A DNA stretch of 64,000 bases from the NCBI GenBank assembly GCA_028283825.1, contig JAPWJW010000001.1:1612001-1676000 (forward strand). The letters are read 5' to 3'. Within the stretch, counting starts at the first letter, position 1. Each line of letters begins with the position of its first letter. A program made the position numbers and the translations under genes. This document shows, in pieces, positions 16,729 to 26,409 of the stretch. The DNA comes from Azospirillaceae bacterium (GTDB lineage: Bacteria; Pseudomonadota; Alphaproteobacteria; Azospirillales; Azospirillaceae). The notes under the pieces are model-generated. The model did not search any database and was not told the origin of the DNA. It was given only the letters and a program-made list of their open reading frames with translations.

Positions 16729-18378
16729 ATGTTGAAGCAAACGCGGACGTCCTCGCATGGGCGAACCGGCGTCTTCCTGTTGACCGCCACCTGCGCCCTG
16801 CTGGCCGGCCTGCCGGCCCACGCTGAGTCCAACAGCCAGGAAGTGCAGACCCTGCGCGCGCAGCTTGAGGCGCAGATGAAGGTCAGCCAGGCCATCCAGG
16901 CCCGCCTGGATGCGCTGGAGGCGCGTGAGACGGCAGCGCAGACGCAGGTCGACGCCACCCGGGTCCAGTCGGAACAGACGGCCGTCCAGGCGGCGACGCA
17001 GGCCAAGACCATCGCCAAGCTAGAGGCCAGCAGCAACGACAACGGCAGCTTCACCATGGTGGGTGGCCGTCCGACCTTCACCGCCTTCGGCGGCAAGGGC
17101 ACGCTGCAGATCGGCCTTCAGGCGCAGTTCGACGCGGCCTCGTATTTCGAGGACAACGCCAGCGTCAAGCGCTCCGGCATCGACCTGGGCGACGGCGTGA
17201 ACGCGCGGCGCATCCGCATCCCCTTCGTCTTCCGCTACGGCGACGTGACGGCCACGGTCACCCCGGACTTCGGCGGGTCGCCGGACGGCCGCCAGAACAG
17301 CCAGTACCTGTATGAGGCCAACCTGGCCTATACGCCGTTCAAGAACTTCACGGCGGCCCTGGGTTACCTGCAGCCCAACATCAGCCTTCAGGATGCGCCC
17401 AGTTCCAACGACTTCATGTTCATGGAACGTCCGGCCATCATGGACGTGGAACGTAACATCGCCGCCGGCGACGCCCGCGCCGCCGTGGGCGCCCGTTACT
17501 TCCAGGACCGCTTCTTCGTGTCGGCCTTCCTGACCGGCCAGTCCTATGGCGGCCAGTCCACCACCACCGCGACCTCCTCCACCGGCACCACCGGTTCGGT
17601 CACCACCTCCATCTCCACGACGCAGCCGTCCAACGGCCAGCAGACCGGCGGTGTGATCCGTGTGGCGGGCCGCCCCGTCTATGGCGAGGATTACGACGTC
17701 CACCTGGGCTTCAGCGGATCCCGGGTGTTCAGCATGAACCAGAATGACAGCAACCGCCTGGCGCAGAACATCGCCCTGTCGGTGCAGCCGGAACTGCGCA
17801 TCGACGCGAACAAGCTGATCAATACCGGTTCCATCCCCGCCACCGGCGTCACCACCTGGAACCCGGAACTGGGCTTCCGCTACAAGAACTTCCTGGTGCA
17901 GGGCGAGTATGTCGGCATCGACATCGACCGCCAGCACCAAGCCAGCGCCGGCCTCAGCGGTTCCAGCCTGACGCCCAACCTCAGCTTCTCCGGCGCCTAC
18001 ATCGACGCGTCCTGGGTCATCACGGGTGAGACCCGCGGCTACCAGGCGGCGCGTGGCGGCTTCGGCGGCATCAAGCCGGCCCATCCCTTCAACCTGGAAA
18101 CGGGTGACTGGGGCGCCTTCGAACTGGTGGGCCGGGTCAGCGAGATCGACCTGAACAGCCACGTCCAGCGCTTTACCGCCGCCGCCGTCACCGGCGGTGT
18201 CGAAGGCGGCATCCAGGACGTGGTGGGCCTGGGCCTGAACTGGTACCCGAACGAGCACCTGAAGTTCATGGCCGACTACCAGATCGTGAACGTGGACAAG
18301 CTCAGCGGCAGCACGCTGCAGAACCAGACCGGCCTGCGCTACCAGGCCGTGGGCTTCCGCGCCCAGGTCGCGTACTAA
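16729..18378 (+). CDS. OprO/OprP-type phosphate-selective porin
   Basis: A 549-residue outer-membrane protein. A signal peptide (VFLLTATCALLAGLPAHA) is followed by a coiled-coil of about 60 residues (VQTLRAQLEAQMKVSQAIQ and on), which is usual in this family. The barrel begins at TFTAFGGKGTLQIGLQAQFD and has the characteristic NARRIRIPFVFRYGDVTATV, YTPFKNFTAALGYLQP and FMERPAIMDVERNIAAGDARA stretches, ending GFRAQVAY. The family includes phosphate and pyrophosphate porins as well as porins of unknown selectivity. A low-complexity Thr/Ser segment (about 275-305) is probably an external loop. AAGGG precedes the ATG. It stands alone, with repeats upstream and a strong hairpin downstream. Regulation by phosphate is possible but unproven. 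Confidence 0.87.
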   Translation: MLKQTRTSSHGRTGVFLLTATCALLAGLPAHAESNSQEVQTLRAQLEAQMKVSQAIQARLDALEARETAAQTQVDATRVQSEQTAVQAATQAKTIAKLEASSNDNGSFTMVGGRPTFTAFGGKGTLQIGLQAQFDAASYFEDNASVKRSGIDLGDGVNARRIRIPFVFRYGDVTATVTPDFGGSPDGRQNSQYLYEANLAYTPFKNFTAALGYLQPNISLQDAPSSNDFMFMERPAIMDVERNIAAGDARAAVGARYFQDRFFVSAFLTGQSYGGQSTTTATSSTGTTGSVTTSISTTQPSNGQQTGGVIRVAGRPVYGEDYDVHLGFSGSRVFSMNQNDSNRLAQNIALSVQPELRIDANKLINTGSIPATGVTTWNPELGFRYKNFLVQGEYVGIDIDRQHQASAGLSGSSLTPNLSFSGAYIDASWVITGETRGYQAARGGFGGIKPAHPFNLETGDWGAFELVGRVSEIDLNSHVQRFTAAAVTGGVEGGIQDVVGLGLNWYPNEHLKFMADYQIVNVDKLSGSTLQNQTGLRYQAVGFRAQVAY

Positions 18379-18389
18379 CCTGTCCGGAG

Positions 18390-18434
18390 GGCTTGGCCCT
18401 GGATTTGTGATCCGTCCATCTCCAGGGCCAAGCC
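18390..18434 (+). terminator. Hairpin after the porin gene
   Basis: Perfect 14-bp stem, GGCTTGGCCCTGGA at 18390-18403 and TCCAGGGCCAAGCC at 18421-18434, beginning 11 bases after the porin stop. The 17-base loop and missing T-run are atypical, but position and stem strength favour a terminator. Confidence 0.7.
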
Positions 18435-18904
18435 ACCAGCCGGCGGGAAACGGTGGCGCCGGTTTCCCCAGCCTTACTCATTTGTATCGATGGCGGCATG
18501 ACATGGGCCAGGACCACCCTGGCGACCGGCCTGCGCCCACGCATTGCATTTAAAATTGTTTTGATGATAGAAAGACTCGCTTAACGCGAATCGGCCAATT
18601 TATAAAATACAAATGCTATTGTTAAATGGCTCTCACTCGGCATATTCCAATATCATAGGTTGTGATTCACCGGCCATTCCCGGATAAATCAAGGCGGAAG
18701 AAGAATATTCCGTGGCAAGAACGGCCGGCGCGGAGGGGGTGCCCTCGGCTAAGGCCGGTACAACTCGCCCGTGACAGGTAACTTTCCCCCTCTCCCCATC
18801 CAATCCGATCTGTTCCCTGCCGACCCGGCCCGCGACAAGGTTGTCGCGCCCCGCGAACATGACGCATGGGACATTCCCGACACCCTGACCATGTGTTGGC
18901 GCCG
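18435..18904. other. Non-coding region before the DUF2589 cassette
   Basis: No supported gene. Bases 18545-18660 are AT-rich and could hold the cassette promoter. A palindrome at 18831-18848 is listed separately. Short frames here lack ribosome sites. Confidence 0.45.
18831..18848. promoter_or_regulatory. Palindrome upstream of the DUF2589 cassette
   Basis: CGCGACAAGGTTGTCGCG: two perfect 8-bp arms around a GG centre, 57 bases before the first cassette gene. A candidate operator or a short hairpin in the leader. Confidence 0.45.
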
Positions 18905-19522
18905 ATGATTGAGTTTTCCGATCTGGTTTCGGCCCTTCACGTCAGCGTCCAGCAGGCGGGGGAGGCCCTCAGCCGCGCGAATTTGCGAACGTTCGAACAG
19001 TACTTTGTCGACAGGAAGAAGCCCGACGACGCCCAAGCCATTCTTCAGGGCGCCCTTGCCGAGGCCACGACCTTGTCGGAAACAGGGGCGCCGGCGGACG
19101 CCCTTCGCCGCCTGGCGTCGTCCTTGGCGGCCGCGTCCACCGCCTTGGAGGAAAGCAGCGAGGCGCTGCGTCCCAAAGTTGTGGCCATCGACTATCCGAT
19201 GGTCACCAAGGATGGTCCCACCGTTCATACGGTGCATGTGCCGCTTATCGCCCTGGCGCCATTCGCCGGCGTCCAGCTTTCCAAGCTGACATTCAAAACC
19301 GACCTGGATGTGCAAACGAGCGATGAAGGCAAGTTGCAGGTCGCCTTCGTCTCCTCCGCTCCGGCGGAACGGTCTGCCACCGAGGGTGCCGATCGGGATG
19401 TGGCGACGCGCACGTCCAACACATCCATCGAGATCGTCATTGAAAGTGTGCCCACCCCCGATGGCCTACGGAAGGTCATTGAGGGCTATGAACGGGCGCT
19501 GCGCGCCCAAATTCCGGGATGA
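18905..19522 (+). CDS. DUF2589-type protein of unknown function (first)
   Basis: A 205-residue soluble protein, no signal peptide or membrane helix. The N-terminal half (MIEFSDLVSALHVSVQQAGEAL onward) is helical. The middle has a beta strand pair around VHVPLIALAPFAGVQLSKLTF, and the C-terminus ends VPTPDGLRKVIEGYERAL. The layout matches the uncharacterised DUF2589 family and is shared with the next gene. I chose the ATG at 18905; an alternative ATG at 18866 in the same frame adds 13 residues, and neither has a clear ribosome site. The gene begins a four-gene cassette and is separated from the second DUF2589 gene by 33 bases. Base composition is somewhat less GC-rich than flanking genes. Function unknown. 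Confidence 0.72.
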   Translation: MIEFSDLVSALHVSVQQAGEALSRANLRTFEQYFVDRKKPDDAQAILQGALAEATTLSETGAPADALRRLASSLAAASTALEESSEALRPKVVAIDYPMVTKDGPTVHTVHVPLIALAPFAGVQLSKLTFKTDLDVQTSDEGKLQVAFVSSAPAERSATEGADRDVATRTSNTSIEIVIESVPTPDGLRKVIEGYERALRAQIPG

Positions 19523-19555
19523 GTGCCCATCAACCAACAACCAAGGTGAGAGATC

Positions 19556-20236
19556 ATGACGACCGAGCCCCCTCTGATATCGATGGCCGAGCAGTTCACG
19601 GGTTTGCCGATGCAGGCGCTGATCGGCGGCCCCCTCAACGCGGCCGCCGAGGCCAACAGCATGATGGCGGTCACCCAGACCCGCTTCCTGTTGGATACCG
19701 CCTTCGCGCGGGAGACGACCAGCGGGGTCGACACCTATAAACCGATCATGATCAAGATGACCCTCACCCGGGGCGTGCTGGTGCCGGTGAACCCTGATCA
19801 GCCTCCTCCGCTGGACGTGATCATCAAAGAGGTGACAACCACCTTTGACCTGCCTTTGCTGACCATCCTGCCACTGAATTCACTGGCGGTGGATGACGTC
19901 ACCATCAACTTCGACATGGAAGTGAAGTCGAGCTATTCCGACGTCACCAGCCAGAAGACGGAGGAGAAGGTCGCCACCGCCGGCAGTTTCAGCGCCAAGG
20001 TGGGATACGGCATCTTTTCCGCGGAAATTTCGGGCAGCGCCAGCTATGACCGCACCTCGTCAAGCGGGCGCGACACGCACTACGAAAAAAGCAATTCGGC
20101 ACGATATGGGGTCAGCGTCCATGCGGGACAACTGCCGCTGCCCGAGGGCGTGAAGACCATCATCACGGCGTTCACCAACGCCATTTCGCCCATCACCATG
20201 CCCGTGCTGCCCCCAACACCGGCTGGCGTCAGCTGA
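19556..20236 (+). CDS. DUF2589-type protein of unknown function (second)
   Basis: A 226-residue soluble protein and the clearer DUF2589 member. It starts PLISMAEQFTGLPMQALIGGPL, has strands YKPIMIKMTLTRGVL and LTILPLNSLAVDDVTINFDMEV, then a Ser/Thr/Lys-rich stretch (VKSSYSDVTSQKTEEK, SYDRTSSSGRDTHYEKSNS), and ends YGVSVHAGQLPLPEGVKTII. The closing LPEGVKTIITAF parallels TPDGLRKVIEGY in the gene before it, so the two are probably paralogues forming one complex (inference). AAGGTGAGA precedes the ATG. The zinc-ribbon gene starts two bases after its stop. No enzymatic motif is visible. Confidence 0.78.
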   Translation: MTTEPPLISMAEQFTGLPMQALIGGPLNAAAEANSMMAVTQTRFLLDTAFARETTSGVDTYKPIMIKMTLTRGVLVPVNPDQPPPLDVIIKEVTTTFDLPLLTILPLNSLAVDDVTINFDMEVKSSYSDVTSQKTEEKVATAGSFSAKVGYGIFSAEISGSASYDRTSSSGRDTHYEKSNSARYGVSVHAGQLPLPEGVKTIITAFTNAISPITMPVLPPTPAGVS

Positions 20237-20238
20237 TC

Positions 20239-20445
20239 ATGAGCCATCATTTCCCCTGCCCTCTTTGCCAGAGCCGCATCGCCATCGATTTACATCTCCT
20301 GGCGAGCGGGGCCAGCCTGGTTTGCCCCAACAGCGCGTGCGGCGCGATGGTGGGCGTGGCCGGCGAAAGTCAGAACACGGTTTCCAGCACCATCCTGAAA
20401 TACCGGCAGCTGGAAGCGCTGAAGTCCGTTCCCAAAGCACGTTGA
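20239..20445 (+). CDS. Small zinc-ribbon protein
   Basis: A 68-residue protein with CPLC near residue 7-10 and CPNSACG near residue 29-35, a four-cysteine zinc-ribbon layout. The remainder is short and polar, ending ILKYRQLEALKSV. It begins two bases after the stop of the second DUF2589 gene with no ribosome site of its own, so it is probably translated by coupling. It is too small to be an enzyme. Zinc ribbons of this size usually bind nucleic acid or a protein partner; which applies here is unknown. A hairpin follows. Confidence 0.7.
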   Translation: MSHHFPCPLCQSRIAIDLHLLASGASLVCPNSACGAMVGVAGESQNTVSSTILKYRQLEALKSVPKAR

Positions 20446-20472
20446 GGAAGCGGTTCCTGCTTTGAACCGGCG

Positions 20473-20526
20473 GGACATCCGGGCCGGCCACCTGGCGCAA
20501 GCCGGCGTGGACCGGGCCGGATGTCC
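20473..20526 (+). terminator. Hairpin between zinc-ribbon gene and following gene
   Basis: GGACATCCGG (20473-20482) and CCGGATGTCC (20517-20526), with further pairing possible inside the loop (GGCCGGCC, GCCGGC). It lies 27 bases after the zinc-ribbon stop. It could be a terminator or an attenuator for the next gene. Confidence 0.5.
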
Positions 20527-20557
20527 TGTTCCTCGCCCGTAAATCGCGGAGAACGAC

Positions 20558-21394
20558 ATGGTTGGTTCAGGCAGCGAAGAGGGCGGCGGTCGCGCGGCAC
20601 GGCGCGGGCAGCCCCCCCGATACGGCGCCGTGATAGATCAAAATAAGGCCCCGATAGGATACGCGGGCCCCGAGGTGCCGTCGGAGTTGGTGGTGGCGAA
20701 CGATGCGGTGTCGCTGATCACGCGGGGTACGGTCAACAATGCCTTCAGTGGGGTCGTGAATATCACAACCGGCGTCATCACGACCTATCCCCTCGCGGAC
20801 GAGGCTTATCCCGGCGGCGACAGGACCTTCGATGCCGGCGGCGATGGATACAAGACGTCGCGCTTTCCCCGTGGCCTGCGATATGACGATGAGCGCGGCT
20901 ATCCAACGGTGGAGGACACCCCCGCCCGGCCGCTGGCACCGGGGGAGCGGCGGGCGCGGACCCTGTCGGAGCCGTCACCCCCGCGGCAGGTGACGCCCAT
21001 CCGGCATACTGACCCGCAGTGGCAGGGCCAGGTGTCCCATGACCAGCTGGCGCGCAGGACAGGCGGCATCCCCAAACGCGAGTTTGAGGGGCGGCGTTTG
21101 AAACGGGGCGAGGATGAGCACCCCCGTTTCGTCGGGTTCACCGTATGGAAGGAGCCGCGGAACCTTCGACTGGTCTGCACCTCCCGGTCCCTGAACGACG
21201 AAAAGTTCGGCCTGGGCGGCGGCCGGATGTCCATTCCCTGGGCCGACCGCATCCGTGACGCCTTCGCCGCGATCGATTGGCCGATACCACGGGCCGCCGA
21301 TGACGACAGCCTGCCGGAACTCAGGCCCAACCAGGGGAACACCACCCCAGGGGCCGCAGCGGACCCGCCGCCGGCAGAAGATGGAAACGCCTGA
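20558..21394 (+). CDS. Hypothetical protein of the DUF2589 cassette
   Basis: A 278-residue protein with no match I recognise. The first third is Gly/Arg-rich, then YGAVIDQNKAPIGYAGPEVP and a hydrophobic LVVANDAVSLITRGTVNNAF. The middle is polar and rich in Pro and Arg, and the part around HPRFVGFTVWKEPRNLRLVC looks folded. The C-terminus is acidic and Pro-rich, probably disordered. GGAGAA precedes the ATG. It follows the zinc-ribbon gene by 112 bases, which contain a hairpin, so it may be a separate transcript. It is convergent with the MBL hydrolase gene. I propose it belongs with the DUF2589 genes only because of position and orientation. Confidence 0.6.
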   Translation: MVGSGSEEGGGRAARRGQPPRYGAVIDQNKAPIGYAGPEVPSELVVANDAVSLITRGTVNNAFSGVVNITTGVITTYPLADEAYPGGDRTFDAGGDGYKTSRFPRGLRYDDERGYPTVEDTPARPLAPGERRARTLSEPSPPRQVTPIRHTDPQWQGQVSHDQLARRTGGIPKREFEGRRLKRGEDEHPRFVGFTVWKEPRNLRLVCTSRSLNDEKFGLGGGRMSIPWADRIRDAFAAIDWPIPRAADDDSLPELRPNQGNTTPGAAADPPPAEDGNA

Positions 21395-21406
21395 CAGGGG
21401 CGCCTG

Positions 21407-22186
21407 TCACGCCATCTCCAGCACCAACCCGTCATAGGCGGGCTCCACGCCCGGAGGCAGCGTCGCCATCAGGCTGCGGTAGTCCATGGTGTGGTTCATG
21501 TGGGTCAGATAGGCGCGGCGGGGTTTCAGCCGTTCGATCCAGCTGAGCGCCAGGTCCAGATGCGCATGTACGGGATGCGGCTCTATCCGGGTCGCGTCCA
21601 CGATCCAGGTGTCCACGCCCTCCAGGATGCTCCAGGCCTTGTCGTCCAGGTGCACCACGTCGGTGGAATAGGCGAAGTTACCGATGCGGAAGCCCAGGCT
21701 GGGGAAACGCCCGTGTTCCTGGTGGAAGGGAATGAACTCGATATCCCCGATGCTGAAGGGCCCGGTGATCAAGTTCGGCACCAGGCAGGGCCGCGGAAAC
21801 CAGTCGGGCCGGTCCTGCGGCTTGAAGCAATAGTCGAACCGCTCCAGCAACTGATCCAGGTTGATCGGATCGGCGTAGATGGGCAGCGGCTTGTTGGTCA
21901 TCCAGTTGACCTGCCGCAGGTCATCGATGCCGTGGGCATGGTCGGCATGGGCGTGGGTGTAGACCACGGCGTCCATGCGGCCGACCTGGGCATCGATCAA
22001 CTGCTCGCGCATCTCCGGCCCGGTGTCGATCAGCACCGTGGTGCTTTCGGTTTCCAGCAGGATGGCGGCGCGGCGGCGACGGTTGCGCGGCTCTGCCGGG
22101 TCGCAATCCCCCCAGATGTTGCCGACCATGGGCACGCCGCCGGATCCGCCGCAGCCCAGGATGCGTACCCGCAAGGCGCCGCTCAC
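21407..22186 (-). CDS. Metallo-beta-lactamase-fold hydrolase (PhnP-like)
   Basis: A 259-residue metal-dependent hydrolase. It has ILGCGGSGGVPMVG near the start, the metal motif THAHADHAHG, and the later metal ligands in STDVVHLDD, DATR and THMNH. This resembles the PhnP / RNase Z-like branch, which cleaves phosphodiesters, for example cyclic phosphates; the exact substrate is not shown. The longest frame begins at 22216, but the GTG at 22186 overlaps the tatD stop as GTGA and gives a normal N-terminus (VSGALRVRILGCG), so coupled translation is likely. It is the last gene of the metG-tatD-MBL group, an order common in alphaproteobacteria. Confidence 0.86.
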   Translation of the reverse strand: MSGALRVRILGCGGSGGVPMVGNIWGDCDPAEPRNRRRRAAILLETESTTVLIDTGPEMREQLIDAQVGRMDAVVYTHAHADHAHGIDDLRQVNWMTNKPLPIYADPINLDQLLERFDYCFKPQDRPDWFPRPCLVPNLITGPFSIGDIEFIPFHQEHGRFPSLGFRIGNFAYSTDVVHLDDKAWSILEGVDTWIVDATRIEPHPVHAHLDLALSWIERLKPRRAYLTHMNHTMDYRSLMATLPPGVEPAYDGLVLEMA

Positions 22187-23027
22187 GCCGGGAACCCCGC
22201 GACGAAGGTGCCGCATTCGGCCGGCGGGATGCGGTTGAACAGTTTCAGCATGGTGTCGCTGGTGGCCCGCGCCAGGTCGGCCGGGTCCATGCCCTTCACC
22301 TCCGCCAGCAGGCGGGCGGTGTGGGCCACGAACGAGGGTTCATTGGTCTTGCCGCGCATGGGCACCGGCGCCAGGAAGGGCGCGTCGGTTTCCACCAGCA
22401 TGCGCTCCAGCGGCACCTCCCGGGCGAATTCGCGCAGTTCGTCCGACTTCTTGAAGGTGACGATGCCGCTGAAGGAGATGTGCAGGCCGATCTCCAGCGC
22501 CTGCCGCCCCAGTTCGGGGCTGGAACTGAAGCAGTGCAGCAGGCCGCGCAGCTTGCCCTCCGACCCGCCCTCCTCCCGCAGGATACGGATCATGTCCTCA
22601 TCGGCGTCGCGGGTGTGGATGATGACGGGCAGGCCGGTTTCCCGCGCCACGGCCAGGTGGGCGCGAAAGCTGGCCTCCTGCACCTCTTGCGGGCTCTTGT
22701 TGTAATAATAGTCCAGGCCGGTCTCACCCAGCCCCACCACCTTGGGGTACGCCGCCAGTTCGCGCAGCTTCTCCACCGTGCACAGTTCCTGCTCCTCCAG
22801 CGCCTGGTGGGGGTGGACGCCCACCGTGCACCAGACGTCGGGATAGGCCTGCGCCACCGCGTGCACCTGCTCAAAACGGCTGAGGTGGGTGCAGATGGTC
22901 AGCATGGCGCCCACGCCGGCGGCGCGCGCCCGTTCCACCACCGCGTCCCGCTGTTCCGCGAAATCCGGGAAATCCAGATGGCAGTGGCTGTCGATCAGGA
23001 AGGGCTTGTGGATGAGACCATCGGGCA

Positions 23028-23028
<1 letters not shown>
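22183..23028 (-). CDS. tatD: TatD-family metal-dependent deoxyribonuclease
   Basis: A 281-residue TIM-barrel hydrolase. The metal-binding SHCHLDF is at residues about 14-20. VGLGETGLDYYYNKSP and VIIHTRDADED follow, and the C-terminal LVETDAPFLAPVP is the TatD signature. These enzymes have 3'-5' DNase activity and are linked to DNA repair and quality control. Length is normal. Its ATG overlaps the metG stop by one base (TGATG), and its own stop overlaps the MBL hydrolase start, so the three are translated as a unit. Confidence 0.93.
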
Positions 23029-24584
<1,556 letters not shown>

Positions 24585-24648
24585 GGCAACTCTCCGGTTA
24601 ACGGCTGTCGGTTTATTATTTAGGGCGCGTTTGGAACTTTTCAGCGGC

Positions 24649-25767
24649 TCAGGACGCCGCCGCCTCGATCGTGCGCAGCGCGCTCAACATCACCTGCTTG
24701 CGATCGAGATTGGCGCCTTCCGCCTTGGCGAACAGGCGGTTGACGTTGTCCCATACCTCCATCCACCGATCAAGCGCACGATCCCGGCGCGCGGCGAAGG
24801 ACAGGCGTTCCATCAGGGCGGCCTCGCCCTCCACGATCTCGGGTGCGGCCACGCCGCGTGCCAGGGCGCGGTTGAAGCGGGCCAGCCACCACAGCAGCAG
24901 GTCGGTCGTGGTCTCCCACACCGTGTCCTGGCCGGCGCGGCCCACCTGGTCGGCCAGGGCATGGGCGGCGGCCAGGTCCAGGCGGGGCAGCGTGTCCATC
25001 ACGCCCAGCACCACGCGGTAGAGATCCAGCCCGCCGGCGGCCGCCAGGTCCAGGCCCCGGCCGATGCTGCCGTCCGACAGGGTGGTCAGGGCGGCGGCGT
25101 CGCCCATCTCCAGATCCGGCATCATGCGGTTGACCAGGCTGCGCACCGTGGTAGTGGCCAGGGGCTCCAGCATCAGGGTGCGGGTGCGCGAGCGGATGGT
25201 GGGCAGCAAGGCGCCCGGATTGTCCGCCACCAGCAGGATCAGCGCCCGGGGCGGCGGCTCCTCCAGGATCTTCAGGATGGCGTTCTGGCCGCTGGTGTTC
25301 ATCTGGTCGGCGCCGTCCACCACGACGATGCGCCAGCCGCCCTCCGCCGCCGTCAGGCGCATGAAGGGGGCGATGCGCCGCACCTCATCCACCGGCAGGT
25401 CGCGCTTGAAGCGCTTGCGCTTCTCATCCCAGGTGCGCTGGATGGTCAGCAGGTCGCCGTGGCCGCCGGACGCCATGCGCCGGGCGATGGGATTCTCGGG
25501 CGAGACGTACAGGCTGGTGGGCGGCGGCGGGGCGCCGAACAGGCCGTCGTCCTGCGTCTCCGCCCCGCCGGACAGCAGGAAGCGGGCGAAACGATAGGCC
25601 AGGGTGGCCTTGCCGATGCCGGGCGGCCCGCCGATCAGCCAGGCATGGTGCAGGCGCCCGCCGGTGGCGGCCTTCAGCAGGGTCTGCTCCGCCGCCGCAT
25701 GGCCCATCAGGTCGTGCGTGGCGAGGGGCGCGGGCACGCTTTCGCGGTCGAAGGCGGGGGCGGCCAT
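24649..25767 (-). CDS. holB: DNA polymerase III subunit delta'
   Basis: A 372-residue clamp-loader subunit. It begins [20 protein letters not shown], typical of HolB, and has a Walker A-like [16 protein letters not shown]. The zinc-module cysteines of E. coli HolB are not apparent. The later [19 protein letters not shown] and [14 protein letters not shown] carry the conserved AAA+ sensor region. I chose the ATG at 25767, which overlaps the tmk stop (TGATG), over an in-frame TTG at 25770. Coupling of tmk and holB is the usual arrangement. Confidence 0.93.
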   Translation of the reverse strand: MAAPAFDRESVPAPLATHDLMGHAAAEQTLLKAATGGRLHHAWLIGGPPGIGKATLAYRFARFLLSGGAETQDDGLFGAPPPPTSLYVSPENPIARRMASGGHGDLLTIQRTWDEKRKRFKRDLPVDEVRRIAPFMRLTAAEGGWRIVVVDGADQMNTSGQNAILKILEEPPPRALILLVADNPGALLPTIRSRTRTLMLEPLATTTVRSLVNRMMPDLEMGDAAALTTLSDGSIGRGLDLAAAGGLDLYRVVLGVMDTLPRLDLAAAHALADQVGRAGQDTVWETTTDLLLWWLARFNRALARGVAAPEIVEGEAALMERLSFAARRDRALDRWMEVWDNVNRLFAKAEGANLDRKQVMLSALRTIEAAAS

Positions 25768-26405
25768 CAAGCGCCCCCCGCCAGCAGGCGCGTCGCCACG
25801 GTTTCCAGCAATCGTGCCTGGACCGTCCCGATATCGCCGGTGGCGTCGATCACGGCGCAGCGCGCGGGATCGTTGGCGGCGATATCCAGGAAACCCTGGC
25901 GCAGGCGCTCGTGGAACGCGACCCCCATGCGCTCATACCGGTCTTCCGCCCCCGGCCGGCTGCCGGCACGGGCCAGGCCGGCCTCGACCGGCAGGTCCAG
26001 CACCAGGGTCAGGTCGGGCATCAGGCCACCGGTGGACAGGCGGTGCAGGTCGGCCAGGATCTGGCGGTCCACGCCCATGGCATAGCCCTGATAGGCCACG
26101 GTGCTGTCGACATAACGGTCGCACAGCACCCAGGCGCCCCGGGCCAGGGCCGGACGCACCAGCGCCTCGACATTCTCGTGCCGGGCGGCGTTGTGCAGCA
26201 GCGCCTCCGTCAGGCGCTGCCAGGGGGTGTCGCCCGCCACCAGCAGGCCACGGATGGCGGCCGCGCCGTCGGAACCGCCGCCGGGCTCGCGCGTCGTCAC
26301 CACCTCCAGCCCCCGGCCCGCCAGGGCGTGGGCCAGCAGGCGGATCTGGGTGGACTTGCCCGCCCCCTCCCCGCCTTCCAGGGTGATGAAACGCCCGGCG
26401 GCCAT
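25767..26405 (-). CDS. tmk: Thymidylate kinase
   Basis: A 212-residue kinase that converts dTMP to dTDP. The P-loop is FITLEGGEGAGKST at residues about 6-19, the DR(Y/H) motif is VLCDRYVDSTVAYQG, and VLDLPVEAGLARA follows. The open frame extends to 26552, but that extra stretch is Arg/Pro/Cys-rich and out of character; the ATG at 26405 lies four bases after the dacC stop and gives a family-length protein. Tightly packed between dacC and holB. Confidence 0.95.
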   Translation of the reverse strand: MAAGRFITLEGGEGAGKSTQIRLLAHALAGRGLEVVTTREPGGGSDGAAAIRGLLVAGDTPWQRLTEALLHNAARHENVEALVRPALARGAWVLCDRYVDSTVAYQGYAMGVDRQILADLHRLSTGGLMPDLTLVLDLPVEAGLARAGSRPGAEDRYERMGVAFHERLRQGFLDIAANDPARCAVIDATGDIGTVQARLLETVATRLLAGGA

Positions 26406-26409
26406 GGGC

